Assembly (NCBI GenBank): GCA_959604475.1
Contig: CAUHBX010000103.1
Span: forward strand, 1 to 5,171
From: an uncultured Eubacteriales bacterium
Lineage (GTDB): Bacteria > Bacillota > Clostridia > Lachnospirales > Anaerotignaceae
Reading direction: 5' to 3'
DNA: 5,171 nucleotides
Under the pieces are notes generated by a model, which had not been told where the DNA came from, did not search any database, and was given only the letters and a program-made list of their open reading frames with translations. This document shows, one piece after another, positions 1-5,132 of the stretch (the first letter of the stretch is position 1; each line of letters opens with the position of its first letter). The position numbers were made by a program, and so were the translations under genes.

Positions 1-188
1 GCGCTGGTTGTGGGAAGCTTCTTTGTCCTTTTATAGGAGTCAAAGACCTCACTCACCGGAAACGCTCCGTCATTGAGGCTTTTTCCGTCAATGGACACAT
101 GCATTGGAACTATGCAAAGCCCGTATTCAGAAACATATTTTGACGGAATATCTGCGCCTGTTTCTGCAACAATAAATACTTTTTTCAT
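1..188 (-). CDS. DegV family (fatty-acid-binding EDD fold) protein, N-terminal part, cut by the window edge
   Basis: Only the first 62 codons are present; the gene continues past the left edge. The protein begins MKKVFIVAETGADIP, then has IVPMHVSIDG, an NDG turn and LPTTSA near residues 58-63. This order (a first strand with an acidic/hydroxyl loop, the I/VVP strand, D-G-x(4)-DG, then P-TTS) matches the start of DegV proteins. Characterised members (FakB) hold a fatty acid for phosphorylation by the kinase FakA in the cytoplasm; whether this one does so is inferred. The loop reads AETGAD, where the classic form is TDSTAD, so it belongs to a variant subgroup. The start is well fixed: AAAGGTG lies at 195-201, six bases before the ATG, and a strong promoter lies further upstream at 255-283. 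No signal peptide is visible. Confidence 0.85.
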   Translation of the reverse strand, partial: MKKVFIVAETGADIPSKYVSEYGLCIVPMHVSIDGKSLNDGAFPVSEVFDSYKRTKKLPTTS

Positions 189-254
189 ATATTTCACCTT
201 TCTGCGGTATTTGCAATCATATGACGAGTTTTTGAAAAACCGATATTTGCTTTT

Positions 255-283
255 ATTATATAGCTTTATTATTACTACGTCAA
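255..283 (-). promoter_or_regulatory. Sigma-A-type promoter for the DegV gene
   Basis: Read on the minus strand, TTGACG (283-278) is followed by a 17-base spacer and a perfect TATAAT (260-255). The predicted start of transcription is near 248, giving a leader of about 60 nt before the ATG at 188. It sits back to back with the plus-strand promoter at 324-352; the two -35 boxes are about 40 bp apart. Confidence 0.75.
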
Positions 284-323
284 CGGTTAATAAAAAACTT
301 ATTATATGTTTTACTATATCTTA

Positions 324-352
324 TTGACGGTATATAAAACAAATGATAAAAT
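324..352 (+). promoter_or_regulatory. Sigma-A-type promoter with extended -10 for the DUF1836 gene
   Basis: TTGACG (324-329), a 17-base spacer, then TAAAAT (347-352), preceded by TG at 344-345 in the extended -10 position. Transcription would start near 359. This rules against the far-upstream ATG at 306 as the translation start, because it would lie before the transcript begins. Confidence 0.7.
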
Positions 353-383
353 TGTAAACATGAAGAACGAAATGAAGGAAAAT

Positions 384-893
384 ATGAAAAATTCAATAGA
401 GGGTTTCCGACTGCCGCGCTTTGAGGAGATAACCAATGTCGGTCTTTATTTGGAGCAGACCGTCAAATTTATAAATTTCTTTCTTGAACCGCTTGGGGAG
501 CCGGAGATAACAGCTTCAATGATAAGCAACTATGTAAAGCATAGGATTGTAAAGGCGCCTGAAAAGAAGCAGTATTTTGCTGAACATATAGCATGCCTAA
601 TTTTTGTTGCAGTTGTAAAGCAGGTTGTGGCATTGGACGATATAAGGGTAATGTTTGGAGTTCAGGAAAAAAGCTACGACATTAAAACGGCCTACAACTA
701 TTTTTGTGATGAGTTCGAGAATACGCTATATTTTGCCTTTGGCACGACTGAAACTTATGCCAAGCTCGGTGAAACAACATCTGACGCTAAGGATTTGCTG
801 ACAAATGCGGTAAATGCAGTCGTAACTAAAATATATCTGGATAAATACATCTCTGCATTTAGGCAGATTGAAGCAGTATCTGGTCAAAATTAA
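384..893 (+). CDS. DUF1836 domain protein with MerR-like helix-turn-helix, function unknown
   Basis: A 169-residue soluble protein from the chosen start. Residues 9-16 (RLPRFEEI) begin the conserved region. The stretch around 41-91 (TASMISNYVKHRIVKAP, then the EHIA and LDDIRVMF helices) has the pattern of DUF1836 proteins: a helix-turn-helix resembling MerR, with an 'M-I-x-NYxK' recognition-like helix and a wing rich in K and P. The C-terminal half is helical and has no motif I recognise. DUF1836 proteins have no established role; DNA binding is inferred from the fold. Start choice: ATG at 384 has AAGGA just upstream (375-379, tight spacing) and a leader of about 25 nt from the predicted promoter. 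In-frame ATGs at 360 and 372 have weaker Shine-Dalgarno matches, and 360 would be almost leaderless. It is transcribed divergently from the DegV gene and could regulate either promoter, but nothing in the sequence proves this. Confidence 0.8.
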   Translation: MKNSIEGFRLPRFEEITNVGLYLEQTVKFINFFLEPLGEPEITASMISNYVKHRIVKAPEKKQYFAEHIACLIFVAVVKQVVALDDIRVMFGVQEKSYDIKTAYNYFCDEFENTLYFAFGTTETYAKLGETTSDAKDLLTNAVNAVVTKIYLDKYISAFRQIEAVSGQN

Positions 894-896
894 AAT

Positions 897-933
897 CCCG
901 CATTTACTTTTGCAGTAAATGCGGGTTATTTTT
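897..933. terminator. Rho-independent terminator, probably bidirectional, between convergent genes
   Basis: CCCGCATTTACT (897-908) pairs perfectly with AGTAAATGCGGG (914-925) around a 5-nt loop, giving a 12-bp stem. On the plus strand it is followed by TTATTTTT (926-933). On the minus strand the downstream tract is ATTTTAATTTT, less regular but still U-rich. It starts 4 nt after the DUF1836 stop and its T-tract touches the hydrolase stop, so one hairpin likely serves both converging transcripts. Confidence 0.9.
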
Positions 934-1984
934 AATTTAATGAAAATTCGTATATATTATCATAATCCATACCGACAGAAATATCAACGGTCTGTTGGGT
1001 AAGGTTATATACACAGCTCCACTGTGTTGAGCTTCGTTTTTCAGGCTTAGGCTCCTGCTTAGCAGCTTCTAATATGTGCATTGCCCCTTCCTCGGTTATA
1101 ACGCCGTCTGTTTCAGCAAGCATTCTGACAATTATGTCATATCTGTCCTGACCTCCCCCAAAATTATAATCTCCTGGAGTAAGGAGGAAGTTTGTAGCAA
1201 CACTTTCATCTAATACATTCATCTGGTTATCTATGTATTCTACGACAACGCTCTTTCCGGAGGCATCTGAAATCTGAAAATGGTAACAGCTGTTTGCGGA
1301 AGCGTGCATATCATAATTTTTAAGCATTTCTACAGCCTCGTCAACAGTAGCGCATTTATCAAGTATCATTCTTATTGCTGAGGTAGTTGTTATATCAATC
1401 TTATCCGTCTGCTGGTTTGTCGGCTCTGTATCTATCTGAAGTACGCCTGCTGCCAGGCCCTTCTCATTTATTCCGTCAAGGGGCGTGTAGGGAGCAGCCA
1501 GTGTTAGAAATGAGGACTTCATATCAAGTGGAAGATTATCCTCAGAATAGCCTATATATGCAAGATTAACCATACTGATTGATTTATAGCCGTTATCAGG
1601 CGCGGTTCTTACAAATAAAGCTGGGGAGTAGTACATATCAAAGTTTCTGCCGAAAATTCTTTCACCGTCCGGTGTTTCTGCGGCAAAAGTACTGCAGCCG
1701 AGGTCTGGCAAATTAAAATTCAAAGGAATTCCATGGAGCAGCTGTCCAACAATAAAGCTTACAAGCTCATTATCAGTTGAAGCGCCCGTTTCAAGAAATT
1801 CATCAAATCCGTAGTCGCCTTTAAAATCCATGGTGAACAGCTGAGTATCTCCGACACGTTCAATGCTGTTTAATGTTTTTATAAGATTTCCAAATAGTGA
1901 CCAAATGACTATAAGAGCAACTATAAATATGGCCAGAACTGCCAATGCTGCCTTTTTCCAAATGCTTTTTGACTTATTTTCCAT
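932..1984 (-). CDS. Membrane-anchored linear amide C-N hydrolase (choloylglycine hydrolase / C45-like Ntn-hydrolase)
   Basis: A 350-residue protein. A lysine-rich N-terminus (K4, K6, K10, K11) precedes one hydrophobic helix at about 12-32, so the catalytic part should lie outside the membrane. The Ntn-hydrolase domain starts at GCSTF, with nucleophile Cys97, and continues with FGRNFDMY (Arg113, Asp116), DGINEKGL (Asn173), VATNFLLTP (Asn265) and GGQDRY (Arg281). The Cys-to-Arg (+16) and Cys-to-Asp (+19) spacings equal those of bile salt hydrolase (Cys2, Arg18, Asp21), and the Asn and Arg positions match its other active-site residues. The family cleaves linear amide bonds; the substrate here is unknown, and bile salts, N-acyl amino acids, penicillins or acyl-homoserine lactones are all possible. 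Cys97 is internal, so maturation would need cleavage at Gly96-Cys97, as in penicillin acyltransferase. The start is supported by AAAGGAGA at 1990-1997. The gene lies downstream of msrAB but has its own promoter. Confidence 0.85.
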   Translation of the reverse strand: MENKSKSIWKKAALAVLAIFIVALIVIWSLFGNLIKTLNSIERVGDTQLFTMDFKGDYGFDEFLETGASTDNELVSFIVGQLLHGIPLNFNLPDLGCSTFAAETPDGERIFGRNFDMYYSPALFVRTAPDNGYKSISMVNLAYIGYSEDNLPLDMKSSFLTLAAPYTPLDGINEKGLAAGVLQIDTEPTNQQTDKIDITTTSAIRMILDKCATVDEAVEMLKNYDMHASANSCYHFQISDASGKSVVVEYIDNQMNVLDESVATNFLLTPGDYNFGGGQDRYDIIVRMLAETDGVITEEGAMHILEAAKQEPKPEKRSSTQWSCVYNLTQQTVDISVGMDYDNIYEFSLN

Positions 1985-1996
1985 TAGTTTCTCCTT

Positions 1997-2035
1997 TATA
2001 ATAAAATAGTTAAAATAATTAACTATTTTATTATA
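1997..2035. repeat. 17-bp perfect AT-rich inverted repeat, candidate operator over the hydrolase promoter
   Basis: The arms at 1997-2013 and 2019-2035 are perfect reverse complements (core ATAGTTAA / TTAACTAT) around the 5-nt loop AATAA. The repeat covers the -10 box (2030-2035) and the predicted transcription start (about 2023), and reaches the edge of the Shine-Dalgarno sequence. That placement fits a repressor operator of MarR or TetR type; the TTAAC/GTTAA half-sites resemble MarR-family boxes. No such regulator is present in the window. In read-through RNA from msrAB the full hairpin could form next to the ribosome binding site. No T-tract follows on the minus strand, so it is unlikely to be a terminator. 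Confidence 0.65.
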
Positions 2036-2057
2036 TATGAATATAAAATTCTGTCAA
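2030..2057 (-). promoter_or_regulatory. Near-consensus sigma-A promoter for the amide hydrolase gene
   Basis: On the minus strand a perfect TTGACA (2057-2052) is followed by a 16-base spacer and a perfect TATAAT (2035-2030). The predicted start is about 2023, giving a leader of about 38 nt. The -35 hexamer overlaps the TGA stop codon of msrAB (2056-2054), so the promoter is tucked into the end of the upstream gene. The -10 lies inside the inverted repeat at 1997-2035, so this strong promoter is probably repressed under some condition. Confidence 0.75.
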
Positions 2058-3013
2058 GGCAAATTTAAATAATCAGACAGATAAGAATAACCTTCTTTTT
2101 CAATGTTTTCTGACGGAATAAAACGAAGGGCGGCGCTGTTAATACTATATCTTTTCTGACCCTTTGGCCCATCAGTATAAATGTGACCGAGATGAGCTTT
2201 CCCAATACGGCTTGAAGCCTCAAGCGTTAAATTTTCATCGAGTACGTCCGGCGCCTCTATAACAGCGTTTGGGTCAATTGGTTTAGTAAATGTAGCAAAC
2301 CCTGTTCCGGCATCATACTTGTCGCTTGAACTGAAAAGGGGTTCTCCGGTAGTAATATCAACATATATTCCACTGTCAAATTTATTCCAATATTCATTTT
2401 TAAAGGGCTCCTCGGTTGAGTTTTCCTGTGTTACGCAATACTGGAGGGGAGTGAGAACTTCTTTAAGCTCCTGTCTGGTCTTCCTTGTATACATCGAAGG
2501 GTCTACAACGGCTGCCTTTTGTTTTTCTATACTTTTAAAATTTATATGACAGTAGCCGTTAGGATTTTTTTCAAGGTATTTTTGATGATAATCTTCTGCC
2601 TTAACATATTTTGTTAGAGGCTTACACTCAATTACGATGGGTTCGCTGTACCTTTTTTGAAGCTCTTTGAGGGAATTAATAATTATTTCGCGCTCGCTTT
2701 CATCGGTATAGAAAATTCCTGTGCGGTACTGGCTTCCTCTGTCGGCTCCCTGCCGGTTTAATGTAGTTGGGTCAACTGTGTAGTAATATTCGTTAAGCAG
2801 GTCTGCCAGGCTGATTATGTCAGCGTTATATATTATTTTAACGGCTTCACAGTAGCCTGTTTTAAATTGGTGAAGGTCGCTGTATTTAACATTTTCTGTC
2901 CAGCCATTGGCGTAGCCTGCCTCGGTTTTTATTATCCCGTCGATATACGAGTCCATGTATTTTTGAAGTCCCCAGAAGCAGCCTCCTGCCAAATAAATCG
3001 TTTTTTCATTCAT
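2054..3013 (-). CDS. msrAB: MsrA-MsrB fusion, methionine sulfoxide reductase; MsrB half lacks the expected cysteines
   Basis: A 319-residue cytoplasmic fusion. MsrA, about residues 4-160, reduces Met-S-sulfoxide. It has GGCFWG (Cys12, Phe13, Trp14), Glu56, GADRGSQYR (Asp91, Tyr96) and the resolving cysteine in NPNGYCHI (Cys155). The usual TGHAE motif reads TGYCE (Tyr54, Cys55). MsrB, about 178-305, normally reduces Met-R-sulfoxide. Its frame is clear: LTPLQYCVTQ, EYWNKFDSGIYVD, TGEPLFSS, HLGHIYTDGP (His274, His277) and INSAALRFIP (Asn292). However, the catalytic cysteine of RYCINS is Ser290 (codon AGT), and the resolving position in SGCGWPSF reads AGTGFATF (Thr237, with W to F and P to A). 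The R-isomer activity is therefore doubtful. There is no frameshift or stop. The start has AAGGAG at 3022-3027, eight bases upstream. It lies 28 nt after the transporter gene and is probably co-transcribed with it. Confidence 0.92.
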   Translation of the reverse strand: MNEKTIYLAGGCFWGLQKYMDSYIDGIIKTEAGYANGWTENVKYSDLHQFKTGYCEAVKIIYNADIISLADLLNEYYYTVDPTTLNRQGADRGSQYRTGIFYTDESEREIIINSLKELQKRYSEPIVIECKPLTKYVKAEDYHQKYLEKNPNGYCHINFKSIEKQKAAVVDPSMYTRKTRQELKEVLTPLQYCVTQENSTEEPFKNEYWNKFDSGIYVDITTGEPLFSSSDKYDAGTGFATFTKPIDPNAVIEAPDVLDENLTLEASSRIGKAHLGHIYTDGPKGQKRYSINSAALRFIPSENIEKEGYSYLSDYLNLP

Positions 3014-3041
3014 ATAAACAGCTCCTTAATTTATAAACATA

Positions 3042-3908
3042 CTAACGGAATACAGCCATCAGGAGTGTTCCTGTTGTTATTATGATTAATCCAAAGAAAG
3101 CTTTTTTAGACAGTCTTTCATTAAATACAAAGTATGAAAAGACTATTGACACTATCATGCTCAGCTTATCTATTGGAACTACTACGCTTACTATTCCGTT
3201 TTGTATGGCATAATAATAGCACAGCCATGAGGCGCCGGTTGCAATCCCGGACATCAGTATAAATTTTAGCTCCTTATGATTTATAGATTTTGCCAATTGT
3301 GCTTTGCCTTTACATATAACTATAAGCCAAGCCATTATAAGGACAACAGAGGTACGTATTGCTGTCGCTAAGTTTGAGTCAATACCGGTTATTCCTATTT
3401 TGGCAAGTATTGATGTAAGCGCGGAAAAAACGGCAGACAATAAAGCGTATATCAGCCAGCTGTTTTTGACATTTTGGCTCTGAGTGTCTTTCTTCTCTAT
3501 CATTAATAGTGTACCTGAGGCTATAAAAACTGTCCCGGTTATTTTGGCATACAGGCTACTTGTTTCTTTGAATAATATTACGGCGAATATAACAGTAAGA
3601 ATTGTGCTGGATTTATCAATAGGAACAACTTTATTGATGTCGCCGGTGGAAAGTGCCTTGAAATAGCATATCCAGGAAGCTCCAGTTGCTATACCTGACA
3701 ATATCAAAAATATCAGCGACTTAGCGTTTACCATGACGGAGGTTCTAAAGGAGCCAGTAATAAATACCATAATCCAAGAAAAAATAAGTACGACTACAGT
3801 CCTAACGGCCGTAGCAACATCTGAATCAGTTTCTTTTATTCCGCATTTAGCAAGAATTGATGTTAGTCCCGCAAACAGAGCAGATATAAAGGCCATAACA
3901 AGCCACAT
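3042..3908 (-). CDS. EamA/DMT-superfamily membrane transporter with two closely similar halves
   Basis: A 288-residue, very hydrophobic protein with about ten membrane helices in two EamA repeats (about 1-140 and 150-288). Both halves share LTSILAK-GI, DS-x-x-ATA-x-RT-x-VVLI-x-x-W, SGIATGASW-x-CY and VVPIDK-x-S, and each ends in GTLLM. By eye they are roughly 45% identical, which is high for this family and suggests a fairly recent or conserved duplication of a single-domain ancestor (COG2510-like). DMT proteins export or import small metabolites; the substrate cannot be read from sequence. Start choice: ATG at 3908 has GGGGAG at 3917-3922, eight bases upstream. An in-frame TTG at 3926 has no ribosome binding site. 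It is first in a likely operon with msrAB and has its own promoter, divergent from the MBL hydrolase gene. Confidence 0.88.
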   Translation of the reverse strand: MWLVMAFISALFAGLTSILAKCGIKETDSDVATAVRTVVVLIFSWIMVFITGSFRTSVMVNAKSLIFLILSGIATGASWICYFKALSTGDINKVVPIDKSSTILTVIFAVILFKETSSLYAKITGTVFIASGTLLMIEKKDTQSQNVKNSWLIYALLSAVFSALTSILAKIGITGIDSNLATAIRTSVVLIMAWLIVICKGKAQLAKSINHKELKFILMSGIATGASWLCYYYAIQNGIVSVVVPIDKLSMIVSIVFSYFVFNERLSKKAFFGLIIITTGTLLMAVFR

Positions 3909-3949
3909 AAAACACACTCCCCACAATAATTAAATTCTGCCGTTAATTT

Positions 3950-3978
3950 ATTCTAAGGGATAATGAAATTATAATCAA
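3950..3978 (-). promoter_or_regulatory. Candidate sigma-A promoter for the transporter-msrAB transcript
   Basis: On the minus strand TTGATT (3978-3973), a 17-base spacer, then TAGAAT (3955-3950); the predicted start is near 3943, about 35 nt before the ATG. A TATAAT also overlaps this -35 region (on the plus strand ATTATA at 3969-3974) but lacks a good -35 of its own. Confidence 0.55.
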
Positions 3979-4010
3979 GTAGAGCTGAAAATAAAGGAAC
4001 TATGGTTGTC

Positions 4011-4039
4011 TTGCAAATGGAAAGTAAATCAGTTACAAT
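4011..4039 (+). promoter_or_regulatory. Sigma-A-type promoter for the MBL-fold hydrolase gene
   Basis: TTGCAA (4011-4016), a 17-base spacer, then TACAAT (4034-4039). The predicted start is near 4046, giving a leader of about 46 nt to the ATG at 4092. It is divergent from the promoter at 3950-3978, with about 32 bp between the two -35 boxes. Confidence 0.65.
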
Positions 4040-4053
4040 TAATTAAATATACC

Positions 4054-4076
4054 AAAACATCGGTTACAGATGTTTT
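4054..4076 (+). promoter_or_regulatory. Small hairpin in the 5' leader of the MBL hydrolase mRNA
   Basis: AAAACATC (4054-4061) pairs perfectly with GATGTTTT (4069-4076) around the 7-nt loop GGTTACA. It ends three bases before the Shine-Dalgarno AGGAGG (4080-4085). It could be an operator or a weak mRNA structure affecting translation. The stem is short and AT-rich, so it may also be chance. It matches no riboswitch I know. Confidence 0.35.
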
Positions 4077-4091
4077 ATTAGGAGGACAGCC

Positions 4092-5084
4092 ATGTACGAA
4101 AAAGTTCATTCTAATCCGGATGTGTATAAAGTATTTGTTCCGCTTCCGGATAATCCGCTTCAAAATCTTAACTGCTTTGTGATAAAATCAGATAAAAGAA
4201 ATCTCATTATAGACACAGGCTTTAATCGCCCTGAATGTGAAGAGGCAATCCGCACAGGACTTGCTGAACTTGAGATAGATATAAATAATTCAGATTTATA
4301 TCTTACACATCTTCACAGCGACCATGTAGGACTTGCGGCAAGCATAATGCCCAAGGGTGCGACAATATATATGGGCAGGGTCGATTACGACTATCTTATG
4401 ACTTCAGTTACAGGCACCCATTGGGAGGACACCGACAAGGCTTTTCTCTCACATGGATTTCCACAGGACAAAATAATTGAGCTTCACACTAAAAACCCGG
4501 CCAGGGCATTCCAGGTGGCAGGCCCTTTTGACGCTGTTAAGCTGGAAGACGGGGACAAATTTAACGTCGGAGACTACGAGTTCAAATGCATATATGTACC
4601 TGGACATACTCCGGGAAATACGTGTTTGTATTATGAGAAGGCAAATCTTATGTTTCTGGGGGACCACGTGCTTTTTGATATCACACCTAATATTACCGCC
4701 TGGTTTGGGGTAAAGGACTCATTAAGCAGCTACATGGACAGTCTGAAAAAAATAAGAGAATATAAAATGGTTACAGCTCTTCCTGCGCATAGAAATACAA
4801 AGGGAATAGACGTTTATGACAGAATAGACCAGCTTTTGCTTCACCATGAGGAAAGGCTTAAGGATACTGAAAAAGTAGTTAAAATGATACCCGGTTCGAC
4901 AGCTTATGAAATAGCCGCCTATATGAAATGGCAGATGAGGGGCAGAAACTGGGAGGAGTTCCCTGTGAGCCAGAGATGGTTTGCCGTAGGAGAGACAATT
5001 GCTCATCTTGATTACCTGATGACAAGAGGTATGGTTAAATGCGATATAGACTCAGAGGGAGTGCATAGGTACACTTTAATCTAA
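4092..5084 (+). CDS. MBL-fold metallohydrolase with C-terminal winged-helix-like domain
   Basis: A 330-residue cytoplasmic protein with a complete metallo-beta-lactamase metal site: Asp41 (IIDTG), THLHSDHVG (His73, His75, Asp77, His78), PGHTPGN (His172), GDH (Asp191) and PAHR (His233). These would bind two metal ions, usually zinc, for hydrolysis of an ester, thioester or phosphodiester. The region about 250-330 follows the catalytic domain and is predicted to be helical with a final basic hairpin (HLDYLMTRGMVKCD). This resembles the small winged-helix domain found at the C-terminus of LACTB2-like MBL hydrolases. The substrate is unknown; an antibiotic-resistance role is not indicated, since there is no signal peptide. 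The start is secure, with AGGAGG at 4080-4085 six bases upstream. It is a single-gene unit with its own promoter and terminator. Confidence 0.88.
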   Translation: MYEKVHSNPDVYKVFVPLPDNPLQNLNCFVIKSDKRNLIIDTGFNRPECEEAIRTGLAELEIDINNSDLYLTHLHSDHVGLAASIMPKGATIYMGRVDYDYLMTSVTGTHWEDTDKAFLSHGFPQDKIIELHTKNPARAFQVAGPFDAVKLEDGDKFNVGDYEFKCIYVPGHTPGNTCLYYEKANLMFLGDHVLFDITPNITAWFGVKDSLSSYMDSLKKIREYKMVTALPAHRNTKGIDVYDRIDQLLLHHEERLKDTEKVVKMIPGSTAYEIAAYMKWQMRGRNWEEFPVSQRWFAVGETIAHLDYLMTRGMVKCDIDSEGVHRYTLI

Positions 5085-5087
5085 AGC

Positions 5088-5121
5088 AAAAAAATCCAAG
5101 GCATATGCCTTGGATTTTTTT
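5088..5121. terminator. Bidirectional Rho-independent terminator after the MBL hydrolase gene
   Basis: A perfect 34-bp palindrome: seven A, ATCCAAGGC-type stem of 9 bp, loop ATAT, then the complementary arm and seven T. Because the A-tract and T-tract mirror each other, it should terminate on both strands. It begins 3 nt after the stop codon. The symmetry suggests that a convergent minus-strand gene ends just to the right. Confidence 0.93.
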
Positions 5122-5132
5122 ACTCAATATGC

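Noticed and set aside
228..240. GTTTTTGAAAAAC interrupted palindrome in the DegV leader
   Set aside because: It is short and low-complexity with a one-base centre; such sequences are expected by chance in AT-rich DNA.
73..327. Plus-strand open frame of 84 codons
   Set aside because: It overlaps the DegV coding start and the promoter region on the opposite strand, has no Shine-Dalgarno, and its translation resembles no protein.
306..383. Upstream extension of the DUF1836 frame
   Set aside because: The predicted promoter (324-352) lies inside it, there is no Shine-Dalgarno before the ATG at 306, and the added residues do not belong to the conserved domain.
1997..2035. Inverted repeat as a terminator for msrAB
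   Set aside because: The stem is entirely AT-rich and is followed by the Shine-Dalgarno region rather than a T-tract; overlap with -10/+1 fits an operator better.
2142..2147. Selenocysteine or frameshift explaining the missing MsrB cysteine
   Set aside because: The codon is AGT (serine), not TGA, and the frame is intact on both sides.
3909..3926. TTG start six codons upstream of the transporter ATG
   Set aside because: It has no ribosome binding site; GGGGAG lies within this extension and is well spaced for the ATG at 3908.
4449..5006. Open frames on both strands inside the MBL hydrolase gene
   Set aside because: They are shadows of a well-supported gene with all metal-binding motifs; none has a good start site or recognisable protein.
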